A stretch of 44,416 bases of DNA from Mesobacillus selenatarsenatis SF-1 (GCF_000813125.1 NZ_BASE01000060.1:1-44416); one strand, 5' to 3'. Shown: positions 1-8,498, counted from the stretch's first letter. Notes: generated by a model not told the origin, from the sequence alone. A program made the numbers and translations.

Positions 1-172
1 TGGATCTGAAATGTCCAAGAAACAGGCTTTAATGGACATTTTGAGGTGCAAATGGATCTGAAATGTCTAAGAAACAGGCTTTAATAGACATTTTGAGGTG
101 CAAATGGATCTGAAATGTCTAAGAAACAGGCTTTAATGGACATTTTGAAGCATGAATGATGTCAAAATGTCT
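1..172. repeat. 52-bp tandem repeat array with hairpin units (family A), cut by window edge
   Basis: Three full units start at 1, 53 and 105, and a fourth half unit keeps the register (AAATGTCT at 165). Each unit has an 8-nt inverted repeat (AAATGTCC and GGACATTT) separated by 17 nt. In unit 2 both arms change together (GTCT and AGAC), a compensatory pair; unit 3 has GTCT against GGAC, which still pairs through G-U. The array may extend left of the window. It lies upstream of pgmB and contains no plausible gene. Confidence 0.9.
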
Positions 173-234
173 AATATCACTACAACAATATGATTCGTGA
201 AGTTATGAGAGCGAATCATGAAAGGAGATTGACT

Positions 235-903
235 ATGACTAGACCACTAAAAGCGTTTATTTTTGACCTTGATGGCGTCATTACCGATACAGCTGAGTAT
301 CATTTTTTAGCTTGGCAGGCGCTGGCTCAGGATTTGGGGATTACTTTTACCCGCGAGGATAACGAGGAGCTGAAGGGTGTTTCCCGGATGGATTCGCTTG
401 AGAAAATCCTTGAGTTGGGCGGCCGTACGGGGGACTTCACGGCTGAGGAAAAAGATGCATTGGCAGACAAGAAAAATGATCATTACCTTACGCTTATCCA
501 GAACATCACACCAGCTGATCTTTTGCCGGCGATCAAAGAGCTGATTACGGATATTAAAGCAAAGGGACTCAAGCTGGGCATGGCTTCTGCAAGCAAGAAC
601 GCATTCACCGTGATGGAGTCACTTGGAATGAAATCCGAGTTTGATATCATCGTTGACGCAAAGACTGTCGTTAACGGCAAGCCGCATCCTGAAGTTTTCC
701 TGCGCGCGGCGGAAATGCTTGGTGTGGAGCCTGAAGCATGCATCGGTGTCGAGGATGCAGCGGCGGGCGTACAGGCGATTAAATCAGCGGGAATGTTCGC
801 TGTAGCTGTGGGGCCAAAGGAAAGCTTCGAGAATGCTGATATCGTCTATGCAAGCACGGCCGAGCTTTCATTAGAAAGAATTTTAGAAGTTTATAATGCA
901 TAA
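235..903 (+). CDS. pgmB: beta-phosphoglucomutase (HAD superfamily)
   Basis: A 222-residue cytosolic HAD-family enzyme that interconverts beta-glucose-1-phosphate and glucose-6-phosphate, normally downstream of maltose or trehalose phosphorylase. The nucleophile and acid/base aspartates are in DLDGV (residues 11-15), followed by a helical cap. A GKPHPEVF segment and a VEDAAAGVQA loop complete the HAD core. The start is ATG 235, because AAAGGAG lies 8 nt upstream; an ATG at 190 has no ribosome site. Length matches the family. In B. subtilis the orthologue neighbours malL and a maltose phosphorylase gene; here malL lies 19 kb away, and any phosphorylase would be left of the window. The assignment to beta-PGM rather than another HAD mutase rests on overall similarity. 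Confidence 0.88.
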   Translation: MTRPLKAFIFDLDGVITDTAEYHFLAWQALAQDLGITFTREDNEELKGVSRMDSLEKILELGGRTGDFTAEEKDALADKKNDHYLTLIQNITPADLLPAIKELITDIKAKGLKLGMASASKNAFTVMESLGMKSEFDIIVDAKTVVNGKPHPEVFLRAAEMLGVEPEACIGVEDAAAGVQAIKSAGMFAVAVGPKESFENADIVYASTAELSLERILEVYNA

Positions 904-912
904 CTATTATGG

Positions 913-950
913 AACCCGGTCGTGAATGTGCGGCTGGGTTTTTACTTTTT
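913..950 (+). terminator. Rho-independent terminator of pgmB
   Basis: AACCCGG and CTGGGTT arms enclose a loop of about 14 nt, followed by a T-rich tract to about 950. It sits 10 nt after the pgmB stop. Confidence 0.75.
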
Positions 951-960
951 TTGGATAAAT

Positions 961-1071
961 GGGAGATTATTTGGATTGAGTGAGAGATTACTTGCTTCTA
1001 TTGAGAGATTTTCGATTCATCGAGAGAGTTTTGCTTTTTATCAAGAGATTAACTGTACTGATCGAGAGATT
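961..1071. repeat. 21-bp-period keyword array (GAGAGATT)
   Basis: The octamer GAGAGATT, or a one-base variant, begins at 961, 982, 1003, 1022, 1043 and 1064, giving spacings of 21, 21, 19, 21 and 21. The bases between are AT-rich and not conserved. The array lies between convergent pgmB and the minus-strand gene at 1098. A 71-codon reading frame across it is judged an artefact of the repeat. Confidence 0.85.
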
Positions 1072-1086
1072 ATTTTTATTCAGCTT

Positions 1087-1114
1087 TAAAAAAACGATCA
1101 CTCTGGGAGTGACC
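1087..1114 (-). terminator. terminator overlapping a stop codon
   Basis: On the minus strand GGTCACTC-CCA-GAGTGATC forms an 8-bp stem (one G-U) followed by seven Ts. The TGA stop of the minus-strand gene (1098-1100) lies inside the stem. Confidence 0.75.
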
Positions 1115-2159
1115 GCTTCAGTTCATGGTAAAAAATATCCGGTTCATCGACATTCAATACAATCCTCGTTGCTTTCCGCTTCAAACCGTATATAAAATGA
1201 ACATTCTGGGGCTCATGAAGCAGGATTTCAAACATTGGCTTTTCCTGGACCAAATCAGGCACCCTGGCATCAAAAAGTTCTTTTTGCTCTTTTCTGCTGA
1301 ATTTTTCAGGCCCTTCGTAACGTTTGATTTCCTTGATATTGCTTAAAGGCAGGTGCATTGAACTTGAAAACCCTGTCTGTAATAACAAATAATCATCTGT
1401 CAGCAAAAAAGGAGTCAAGCGTGTGGCCTGAAGCTCGGCCAGCATGAACAGAATGCCGTATATGTTCAAAATTAGCAGGACATAGGAAACAATTGGGTTC
1501 CAGCTATGCAGGAAGTAATGCAGGCCAACCGATTCAATCGCGATGGCATGGATGACCATGATGTAGACAGCATTCACACTGTTTTTTTTATGATAGGTAA
1601 AAGCCATGCCGTGATCGATCTGAACTTTCTTTTTCCAGGAGAAGAGAGAGTAATGGAACATGGAAAATTCAGTGACAAGGATTCTGGCTGCAGTATTATC
1701 TGGCAGGCTTGTTTCTACAGCTTTTCGAATGTTGAAAAGAAAGAAAGAATTTCGGCTGGCCAGTGTTTTATACTCTTTAAGCAGTTTTGGAAGCCTGGTG
1801 ATGACGGTATAAGCAATATATAGTTCAAACAGCAGGAATGCGCCTTCCGAAACAATCAAGAGATAGGGCAGGAAGGGATAATCCGATAGATGCTGCTGGG
1901 GGACGATTAAGTAGGCTGCGGCAAATCCAGCAAATATGACGATTCCCATATACTTTAGTGAATATCTTTTGTGAATGATCATGAAGTATGTCAAGAGAGG
2001 CAAAATGATTAATAGGTCAAGCAAGGAACCGATAACAGCGCCCTCCGGTACTGGTCCGAACAGCGGAGTACGGTAAAGAATGTAATTCGTTGCTAGAATT
2101 AAAGAGGCTAAAATTACATAAAGCAGTAATCTTGGTTTTTTTGCGATTGCATTTGTCAT
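1098..2159 (-). CDS. polytopic membrane protein of unknown function
   Basis: A 353-residue membrane protein. About six hydrophobic segments are visible: one at the N-terminus, one around residues 30-55, three in the first half, and a pair in the second half. They are followed by a soluble C-terminal part of about 100 residues with short alternating hydrophobic strands that resembles a small PH-like membrane-associated domain; that is only an impression. The start is ATG 2159, preceded by GAGGTGG at 6 nt; an in-frame ATG 36 bases upstream lacks a ribosome site. No catalytic motif was recognised. It stands alone, divergent from the flavoprotein gene at 2359 and convergent with pgmB. No function is assigned. 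Confidence 0.7.
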   Translation of the reverse strand: MTNAIAKKPRLLLYVILASLILATNYILYRTPLFGPVPEGAVIGSLLDLLIILPLLTYFMIIHKRYSLKYMGIVIFAGFAAAYLIVPQQHLSDYPFLPYLLIVSEGAFLLFELYIAYTVITRLPKLLKEYKTLASRNSFFLFNIRKAVETSLPDNTAARILVTEFSMFHYSLFSWKKKVQIDHGMAFTYHKKNSVNAVYIMVIHAIAIESVGLHYFLHSWNPIVSYVLLILNIYGILFMLAELQATRLTPFLLTDDYLLLQTGFSSSMHLPLSNIKEIKRYEGPEKFSRKEQKELFDARVPDLVQEKPMFEILLHEPQNVHFIYGLKRKATRIVLNVDEPDIFYHELKRSLPE

Positions 2160-2358
2160 TATTATCCACCTCGCTTTTATTATAACTGAATTCATAGTGC
2201 TAAAGTAGTAATTTGAAGGTGTTCGACAAAACTAGTGTTTATAAAAATATTGAGAAAATTACTCAAGAAAATAGTGCCGTGAATAAACCCGATTACCACA
2301 CCTTTAAAAAGGGAAACATTCAATTATGAAACTTTTTAAAAAGGACGGTGGATCGGGT

Positions 2359-3258
2359 ATGTATGATTGCCTTATAGTTGGAGGCGGGATTGCGGGGCTC
2401 CAAGCGGCGATTCAGCTTGGGCGCTACAATCATAATGTGATGGTTTTGGATGCAGGTGACGGCCGGTCGGCGATTTGCCAGAGCTATCATAATATCCTTG
2501 GCTATCCGGAAGGGGTAAGTGGGCCAGAACTAAGAGAGATTGGCCGTAAACAGGCTGAACAATATGGTGTGGAATTTTTGATTGGCAAGGCTGAAAGTGC
2601 CCAAAAGGAGGGAAATGGATTCGAAGTTAAGGCAGAGAGTGGCGACACATACAAAGCGAAGACATTGCTTCTGGCCACGGGAGTCATGGATCGGATTCCG
2701 CCTTTCCCAGAGCTTATGCCTACCCTTGGAATCAGCGTGTATATATGTCCGGATTGCGATGGCCATGAAGTGAAGGACAAGTCCACAATCGTGATGGGAT
2801 CGGGTAATCCTGGCGCGAACATGGCACTGACCCTTAACTATTTTACAGATCAACTTACGTATGTGAATCATGAAAATAAAGAAGTCGATGAGGAAATAAT
2901 GACGGAAATGAAGGAAAAAGGAATTAAGTATGTCGAAGGGCCAATTGAAAAGGTACTGGCAGACGGGCCTGATTTCAGGGGAGTTGTACTCGCGAATGGT
3001 GAGGAGCTCACTTCAGAGCGTGGCTTCATGGCCTTTGGTGGCAATGAAGTAAAGTCCCAGCTGGCACAGCAGCTCGGCGTCGATCTGCATAAAAACAAGC
3101 ATGTCCTAGTCGACCCGCGCACAAAAATGACCAATGTAGAGAACCTCTGGGCCGCAGGTGACGTCGTTGCCCATTCTGAACAGACAACCATCGCAATGGG
3201 AGACGGCATGCAGGCCAGCATCTGGATTCATAAGACACTTTTAGCAGATAAGGGATAA
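2359..3258 (+). CDS. thioredoxin reductase-like NAD(P)/FAD oxidoreductase
   Basis: A 299-residue soluble flavoprotein of the thioredoxin-reductase fold. The N-terminal FAD motif is GGGIAGLQAA (from about residue 8). The redox-active pair is CPDCDG near residue 133, in the position of the CATC motif of thioredoxin reductase. A second nucleotide-binding motif (GSGNPGANMAL) and the C-terminal FAD motif (LWAAGDVVA) follow. The start is ATG 2359, with GGTGG 7 nt upstream; ATG 2326 would add 11 residues without a good ribosome site. It is monocistronic and ends at a strong terminator. It is probably not the housekeeping TrxB, because the CxxC differs (CPDC), but it should reduce a disulfide or another small acceptor. 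The substrate is unknown. Confidence 0.82.
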   Translation: MYDCLIVGGGIAGLQAAIQLGRYNHNVMVLDAGDGRSAICQSYHNILGYPEGVSGPELREIGRKQAEQYGVEFLIGKAESAQKEGNGFEVKAESGDTYKAKTLLLATGVMDRIPPFPELMPTLGISVYICPDCDGHEVKDKSTIVMGSGNPGANMALTLNYFTDQLTYVNHENKEVDEEIMTEMKEKGIKYVEGPIEKVLADGPDFRGVVLANGEELTSERGFMAFGGNEVKSQLAQQLGVDLHKNKHVLVDPRTKMTNVENLWAAGDVVAHSEQTTIAMGDGMQASIWIHKTLLADKG

Positions 3259-3270
3259 TGTTCGCTGTTA

Positions 3271-3341
3271 ATCCCCGTTAGCAGGGTTTTATTCCCGGTT
3301 AAAAGCGATATAGTTCCGGTGAATTGGATATATTCCCCCAT
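3271..3341. repeat. 20-21-bp-period keyword array (ATTCCCGGTT)
   Basis: Variants of ATTCCCGGTT begin at 3271, 3291, 3312 and 3332, spaced 20, 21 and 20 bases. Copies are degenerate (ATCCCCGTTA, AGTTCCGGTG, ATTCCCCCAT). The array lies between the convergent flavoprotein gene and yhfW, just before a terminator. Confidence 0.65.
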
Positions 3342-3353
3342 TGGACAAAATGA

Positions 3354-3387
3354 AAGCCGCCATTCAACATGGAATGGCGGCTTTTGC
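3354..3387. terminator. bidirectional terminator
   Basis: GCCGCCATTC and GAATGGCGGC form a 10-bp GC-rich stem around a short loop, with As before and Ts after. It can serve both the flavoprotein gene (plus) and yhfW (minus). Confidence 0.9.
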
Positions 3388-3417
3388 TGGTATTAAAATT
3401 TTTTTGTAAAAACGTTC

Positions 3418-4953
3418 CTATTCCAGGTCTAATCTTTTCAATGGCAGCTCAGCTGGGCCTTCAACCACATCTCCTTTGTAGGAGAAGCGGGAGCCATGGC
3501 ATGGGCAGTCCCATGTGCGTTCGCCATTGTTCCAGTTGAGTTCGCAGCCCATGTGGGTGCAAGTTGTATCGACGACGTGCAGCTTGCCGTTTTCATCACG
3601 GTACGCTCCTGCGCGTTTGCCATTAACTGTTACGACTGCCCCTTCTTCCTGAACCAGGCTCTCCGGATCCGTCGATGGCCGATCCAGTTTCCCTTTAACC
3701 AGTTCCTTTGCGACCAGGGCATTATCAGTAACGAATGTCGCCACATCCGGCTTGGCATGGAACCTTTGCGGTTCGAATAATTCCACATATGGATTATCTT
3801 TCTTCAAAACAAGATCGGACATGAGAAGCGCGGCATTGATGCCGTTGCTCATCCCCCATTTCCGATAGCCGGTAGCAACGAAGATGTTTTCTGTGCTCGA
3901 AGAATATTTTCCGACAAAAGGAATTTTATCAAGGGTTGTCGGATCCTGCGCCGACCAGCGGAAAGGGATTTCCTTTACGCCGAAAGCCTGTGCTGCGAAT
4001 GCCTCGAGTGCCTCATAATACTGGTGTGTGTTTTCTTCCTGCCCGGTAATATGGCTGTCTCCGCCAAACAGCACCAGCTTCTCGCCGTTCCAGTCGGTAT
4101 AGCGCAGTGAGCGTGACGGTGTCTCAGCATTGATGTACATGCCGCCGGGAAACTCTTTTTCCGTCCTGACGGCAAGCACATATGAACGATTGACCTGCAT
4201 CCTTGAAAAATAGAACCCTTTTAAATCGTAAAACGGGAAGTGCGTGCTGATGATCATTTGATTGCAGCGAACCTTATGACCGTCCCTTGTCGTAATGACA
4301 GGTTCAGAGCCTTCCTCCATATCGACTGCGGTTGTATTCTCGAAAATCTGGCCGCCCATTTCTGTAAAACGCTCCACCAGATGCTTTAAAAATTTTAGCG
4401 GGTGGAATTGGGCCTGGTTCCTCATGACCACAGCTGCCATCGCCTCAACTGGAATCGGTACCTCTGAGACATACTCACTTCCAACGACACCCAACTTCTC
4501 GTAGGCCTTGAATTCCTTTAACAGCTTTTCCATTTCCTTGTCGGAATTCGTGTAGATATAGGCATCCTCTTCGGTAAAATCGCAATCGATCTGCTGTTCT
4601 TTCACGATGTTTTTAACGAATTGCATCGCATCATAATTCGCCTGATAGTAAAGGCGCGCCTTTTCCTCGCCAAAATGGCTGATCAACTCGTCATAAATCA
4701 TGCCGTGCTGTGCGGTCACCTTTGCCGTTGTATGTCCGGTTGTGCCATTCAAGATCGTGCCGGCCTCAATCACGGCCACCTTTGCTCCAGCTTTGGCCAG
4801 CAAGTATGCTGAAGTCAAACCTGTAATCCCGCCGCCAACAACAGCGACATCGATCTTCAAATCCTCCTGCAGCTTAGGGAATGTTGGCAGTTCTGCGGTT
4901 TTGCGCCAATAAGGTTCAGGGAAACGAGGCAGCTTTGAAGTATAATCGTTCAT
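3418..4953 (-). CDS. yhfW: FAD-dependent oxidoreductase with C-terminal Rieske [2Fe-2S] domain
   Basis: A 511-residue protein matching B. subtilis YhfW in architecture and length. Residues up to about 400 form a DAO/glycine-oxidase-type FAD domain, with the dinucleotide motif VVGGGITGLTSAYLLAKAG near residues 38-56. The last 90 residues are a Rieske domain. Its cluster ligands are CTH, then about 15 residues, then CPCHGS, that is the C-x-H...C-x2-H pattern. The start is ATG 4953, with AAGGAGG 7 nt upstream; a TTG two codons earlier is less well spaced. The physiological substrate of this family is not known to me. It is probably cytosolic, with no signal peptide. The gene is monocistronic and shares its terminator with its convergent neighbour. 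Confidence 0.88.
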   Translation of the reverse strand: MNDYTSKLPRFPEPYWRKTAELPTFPKLQEDLKIDVAVVGGGITGLTSAYLLAKAGAKVAVIEAGTILNGTTGHTTAKVTAQHGMIYDELISHFGEEKARLYYQANYDAMQFVKNIVKEQQIDCDFTEEDAYIYTNSDKEMEKLLKEFKAYEKLGVVGSEYVSEVPIPVEAMAAVVMRNQAQFHPLKFLKHLVERFTEMGGQIFENTTAVDMEEGSEPVITTRDGHKVRCNQMIISTHFPFYDLKGFYFSRMQVNRSYVLAVRTEKEFPGGMYINAETPSRSLRYTDWNGEKLVLFGGDSHITGQEENTHQYYEALEAFAAQAFGVKEIPFRWSAQDPTTLDKIPFVGKYSSSTENIFVATGYRKWGMSNGINAALLMSDLVLKKDNPYVELFEPQRFHAKPDVATFVTDNALVAKELVKGKLDRPSTDPESLVQEEGAVVTVNGKRAGAYRDENGKLHVVDTTCTHMGCELNWNNGERTWDCPCHGSRFSYKGDVVEGPAELPLKRLDLE

Positions 4954-5132
4954 CAACAATCCTCCTTAAAAATCTTCATAATAACTAATTTTTCCTGTTT
5001 TGATAAAAAACATGCTTTTTTCTTTTACCCGCTTGATAAAGGAATAGACAAGTTATTTCCAAATAGAGCGCATTGGGCAAGAAATTGGTTCCTGCGTGAT
5101 AAAATGGAATCATCACTGAATGGAGGGCCAAT

Positions 5133-6536
5133 ATGGAAATCACAGTAGTTGGGACAGGCTATGTTGGTCTTGTCACGGGAGTTTGTTTTGCTGAAGTTGG
5201 TTACAATGTGACCTGTTTTGATATAGATGAACAAAAAATCAGCACCCTCTCCACAGGGATATGCCCGATTTATGAGCCGGGACTTGAGGAGATGCTGAAA
5301 AAGAATCTCGATGAAGGAAGGCTGCATTTTACATCTGACTCAAAAGCGGCTTGCACAAAGGCAGAGTTTATTTTCATCGCTGTCGGGACGCCTGAGGATG
5401 AGGATGGCTCGGCGAACCTTGACTATTTGGAAGCTGCAGTTGCTGATATCGGCGCCAATTTGACCAAGGATGCTGTCGTTGTCATTAAAAGCACCGTGCC
5501 GGTTGGGACAAATGAGCGGATTGGTCAGATGCTTCAGGATATCATTCCAGGCAATATTCATGTGAAAGTCGTTTCAAATCCTGAATTTTTGCGGGAAGGG
5601 TCCGGCATTCTTGATACGTTCCATGCTGACCGGATTGTCATCGGCACGGATGACCTTGAGGCTGGCCGCGAGGTAGCGCAGTTGTTTGAACCTTTTGGCA
5701 GACCGATTATACAGACAGATATCCGCAGTGCGGAGCTCATTAAGTATGCCTCTAATGCGTTTTTGGCAACGAAAATCAGTTTCATCAACGAAGTGGCCAA
5801 CCTGTGTGAGTACACAGGCGCAAATATTGAAGATGTCGCAAAAGGAATGGGCATGGACGAGCGAATCGGCAGCCAATTTTTAAAAGCGGGAATTGGCTAT
5901 GGCGGTTCATGCTTCCCGAAGGATACAAAGGCACTTGAAAAGCTGACAGAGTACTATAATTATGATTTTAAAATTCTGCGTTCCGTGATTGAGGTGAACA
6001 GCAGGCAGAAACAGCAGCTATTTTTAAAAGCGAAGAAGATGTTAGGGAGCCTGCGGGGAAAGAGGGTGGCGGTCCTTGGGCTTGCGTTCAAGCCGCATAC
6101 TGATGATATCCGCGAAGCACCAGCAATAGAGCTGATCACCCAGCTGATTGAAGAACAGGCTGACATTTCCGTGTATGACCCGGCAGCCGTTGGAAAAGTC
6201 GAGGAGTTATTCGGCAGCCGGCTTTATTACGCTGACACAGTGGATCTGGCGATTAAAGGAGCGGATGTTGTCTTCATCATGACCGAGTGGCCGCAAATCA
6301 CTCAATATGATTTAGGACGTTACCCATTACTCATGCGTGAACCTTTGATTTTTGACGGAAGGAATTGCTATGGCTTGGTTGAGGCAGAGTTAGCTGGCAT
6401 AACGTATATTTCTATAGGCAGGAAGGCTATTAATGTGAATCGGAATCTCGAAAACTCGAAAACTCCAGCCTTAGAGACTGAGCTGGAAGAGACCAGGATT
6501 GAATCGGCCATCCTCCATAAGGTAAAATTATCCTAA
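5133..6536 (+). CDS. ugd: UDP-glucose 6-dehydrogenase
   Basis: A 467-residue NAD-dependent enzyme oxidising UDP-glucose to UDP-glucuronate for cell-surface polysaccharide (TuaD, YwqF and YtcA are the B. subtilis paralogues). The N-terminal Rossmann motif is GTGYVGLVTGVCFAEVG (residues 7-23). The catalytic cysteine lies in GGSCFPKD, and the central dimerisation helix and C-terminal UDP-binding domain (LGLAFKPHTDDIREAP) are present. The start follows TGGAGGG at 6 nt. The last 30 residues are a charged tail beyond the usual core. No surface-polymer genes sit beside it; ybaK follows after 26 bases and is probably cotranscribed. Which paralogue it corresponds to cannot be told from context. Confidence 0.92.
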   Translation: MEITVVGTGYVGLVTGVCFAEVGYNVTCFDIDEQKISTLSTGICPIYEPGLEEMLKKNLDEGRLHFTSDSKAACTKAEFIFIAVGTPEDEDGSANLDYLEAAVADIGANLTKDAVVVIKSTVPVGTNERIGQMLQDIIPGNIHVKVVSNPEFLREGSGILDTFHADRIVIGTDDLEAGREVAQLFEPFGRPIIQTDIRSAELIKYASNAFLATKISFINEVANLCEYTGANIEDVAKGMGMDERIGSQFLKAGIGYGGSCFPKDTKALEKLTEYYNYDFKILRSVIEVNSRQKQQLFLKAKKMLGSLRGKRVAVLGLAFKPHTDDIREAPAIELITQLIEEQADISVYDPAAVGKVEELFGSRLYYADTVDLAIKGADVVFIMTEWPQITQYDLGRYPLLMREPLIFDGRNCYGLVEAELAGITYISIGRKAINVNRNLENSKTPALETELEETRIESAILHKVKLS

Positions 6537-6562
6537 ATACCCTCAGGTAAGGAGGAACCAGG

Positions 6563-7042
6563 ATGGCGAAGGTTAAAACGAACGCGATGAGGATTCTTGA
6601 TACGCAGAAAGTGCCGTATGAGATTCTTACGTATGATTCAAAGGATGGCAAGATCGATGGTGTTGCTGTTGCGGGGAAGATTGGCCGCGATCCTGCACAG
6701 GTCTATAAGACGCTTGTTGTAGTAGGTTCCAGCAAGGAATTATACGTTTTTGTCATCCCGGTGGAAGCGGAGCTGGACATGAAAAAAGCTGCGAGGGAAG
6801 CCGGGGAAAAGAATGTTGAAATGCTTCCTGTCAAGGACATCCAGAAATTTACGGGCTATATTCGCGGCGGCTGTTCGCCTGTTGGCATGAAGAAGAATTA
6901 TCCGACATTTTTGGATGAGAGCGCCCAGGAGCTTGAAACCATCATCGTCAGCGCAGGGAAAATCGGTTTCCAGGTCGAATTGGCACCGGACCAATTGATC
7001 AGTACGGTTGCAGGGAAATATGCAGAACTGGTGAAAGCATAG
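6563..7042 (+). CDS. ybaK: Cys-tRNA(Pro)/Cys-tRNA(Cys) deacylase (YbaK/EbsC family)
   Basis: A 159-residue single-domain trans-editing factor that hydrolyses misacylated Cys-tRNA(Pro). Family hallmarks visible are the KTNAMRILD N-terminus, DGVAVAGKIG followed by VYKTLVV (with the catalytic lysine), the YIRGGCSPVGMKK signature and the ETIIVSAGKIGFQVEL segment. Length is typical. AAGGAGG lies 8 nt before ATG 6563. It probably shares a transcript with ugd. The 13-copy repeat array begins 28 bases after its stop. Confidence 0.92.
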   Translation: MAKVKTNAMRILDTQKVPYEILTYDSKDGKIDGVAVAGKIGRDPAQVYKTLVVVGSSKELYVFVIPVEAELDMKKAAREAGEKNVEMLPVKDIQKFTGYIRGGCSPVGMKKNYPTFLDESAQELETIIVSAGKIGFQVELAPDQLISTVAGKYAELVKA

Positions 7043-7069
7043 ATGTTTTTCTTAATAGGATCAGAGTTC

Positions 7070-7700
7070 TGACAGGTTCGCGAGTGAATGCGGAAAAGTA
7101 GGCAAGAAAACCCTGGAATCGTGACAGGTTAGGGTATAAGGGCCGTAAAGCTGTCAAGAAAACCTGGGAATCGTGACAGGTTTGAGTGTGAAAGCCGAAA
7201 AGCTGTCAAGAAAACGCCGGAATCGTGACAGGTTTGGGTGTGAAAGCCGAAAAGCTGTCAAGAAAACTTCGGAATCGTGACAGGTTTGGGTGTGAAAGCC
7301 GAAAAGCTGTCAAGAAAACCTCGGAATCGTGACAGGTTCGCGTGTGAAAGTGGAAAAGCTGTCAAGAAAACCTGGGAATCGTGACAGGTTTGGGTGTGAA
7401 AGCCGAAAAGCTGTCAAGAAAACGCCGGAATCGTGACAGGTTTGGGTGTGAGAGCCGAAAAGCTGTCAAGAAAACTTCGGAATCGTGACAGGTTTGGGTG
7501 TGAAAGCCGTAAAGCTGTCAAGAAAACTTCGGAATCGTGACAGGTTTGGGTGTGAAAGCCGTAAAGCTGTCAAGAAAACCTCGGAATCGTGACAGGTTCG
7601 CGTGTGAAAGTGGAAAAGCTGTCAAGAAAACCTGGGAATCGTGACAGGATTGAGTGTGAAAGCCGTAAAGTTGTCACGATAAGTCCCCAATTCCGACAGG
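7070..7700. repeat. 13-copy, exactly 52-bp tandem repeat array (family B)
   Basis: The anchor TGACAGG occurs at 7070, 7122, 7174, 7226, 7278, 7330, 7382, 7434, 7486, 7538, 7590 and 7642, with a variant (CGACAGG) at 7694. All thirteen are spaced exactly 52 bases, despite many substitutions and no indels. Each internal unit has CTGTCA, 17 nt, TGACAG as an inverted repeat, then 23 variable bases (keyword GTGAAAGCCG). The array fills the 750-base gap between convergent ybaK and the nos operon's last gene; I see no coding potential in the gap. Confidence 0.97.
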
Positions 7701-7743
7701 TTCATGAGCAATAGCAGAATAATTGTGCGGAGGTTATCCTTTA

Positions 7744-7780
7744 AACAAAAAACAGCCTTTGCTTGAGCTCGGGCTGTTTT
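7744..7780 (-). terminator. terminator of the nos operon
   Basis: On the minus strand AAAACAGCC and GGCTGTTTT form a 9-bp stem with a 14-nt loop, followed by further Ts. It lies 14 bases after the stop of the last gene. Confidence 0.85.
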
Positions 7781-7793
7781 CCATATTACTGAA

Positions 7794-8498
7794 CTATTCA
7801 TGCCCTGCGGCATTAATTTTAATCTCCAAACTAGCGACTTGCGATTGATAGAGTTCTTCATAGCTCTTGGCTGTGTCATAGGCGATCTCTTTGTCAGTAG
7901 CATTTGGCTTTTCTTTTACAACGTCGGCTTTGAGTGTTTCATAGATCTGCTGGGTAAGCAGCTTTTCGGTGAAGTAGCTGTTCAGCCTGTTTTTATATGC
8001 ATCTTCAGGGTAAGCGGAAACAAGCTGCGAGGCTGCTTCATTTTGCTCGACTTTCGCTTTGAATTCTTCAATAGTTCCAGCTACCTCAGCACTTTCTACG
8101 TCCAGGCCCTTTTCCCTTGCTAGCAGGTACATGGTGTGCTGCTCGAGCATTTTGGACAGGTTCACGTTGAAATTATCATGGTACTTGGATTGCTCATCCC
8201 AGTAGGCCATTTTTTCTTCCAGTTCCACGCCCTGCAAATTCTTTTCATCGACAGCGCGGTTCAGCTCGATATCTACCTTGTTCATCAGCTGATAAAATTG
8301 CAGGTCTTCATAGGAAAAGACCTTGCCGTTGATCGTGACGACTTTGTCATCAGCCTGAAATCCGTCTTCCGAACTTTCCTCCGCTTTCTGCGCACTTGAG
8401 TTGTTCTCAGTTACAGGTTCCTTGTTATCCTGCTGGCAGCCCCCAAGAATCATACCGGCCACCAGCAGCACAAGAATCAGAAGTTTTTTAAGTTTCAT
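7794..8498 (-). CDS. SurA-N-like lipoprotein at the end of the nos operon
   Basis: A 234-residue predicted lipoprotein: a charged N-terminus, a hydrophobic stretch and the lipobox LGGC (cysteine at about residue 21), then a Ser/Glu-rich linker. The body is helical, with an INGKVFSYEDLQFYQ segment as seen at the start of SurA/PrsA N-terminal chaperone domains. No parvulin PPIase domain follows, so it would be a chaperone-only version. It is exposed outside the membrane, where NosZ matures. The start ATG 8498 follows AAAGGA at 10 nt, and the gene begins 6 bases after the previous stop, so it should be cotranscribed with the nos genes. A role in NosZ folding or copper loading is inference. Confidence 0.72.
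   Translation of the reverse strand: MKLKKLLILVLLVAGMILGGCQQDNKEPVTENNSSAQKAEESSEDGFQADDKVVTINGKVFSYEDLQFYQLMNKVDIELNRAVDEKNLQGVELEEKMAYWDEQSKYHDNFNVNLSKMLEQHTMYLLAREKGLDVESAEVAGTIEEFKAKVEQNEAASQLVSAYPEDAYKNRLNSYFTEKLLTQQIYETLKADVVKEKPNATDKEIAYDTAKSYEELYQSQVASLEIKINAAGHE

Noticed and set aside
980-1195. 71-codon protein with repeated RD/ER-LLF segments
   Set aside because: The repetition comes from the 21-bp keyword array, and the frame runs into the convergent gene and its terminator.
7070-7700. CRISPR array
   Set aside because: The whole 52-bp unit is repeated with scattered substitutions; there are no unique spacers of constant length between identical repeats, and no cas genes in the window.
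7622-7903. 93-codon minus-strand protein
   Set aside because: It spans the repeat array, the terminator and the end of the lipoprotein gene; it has no homology-like features.
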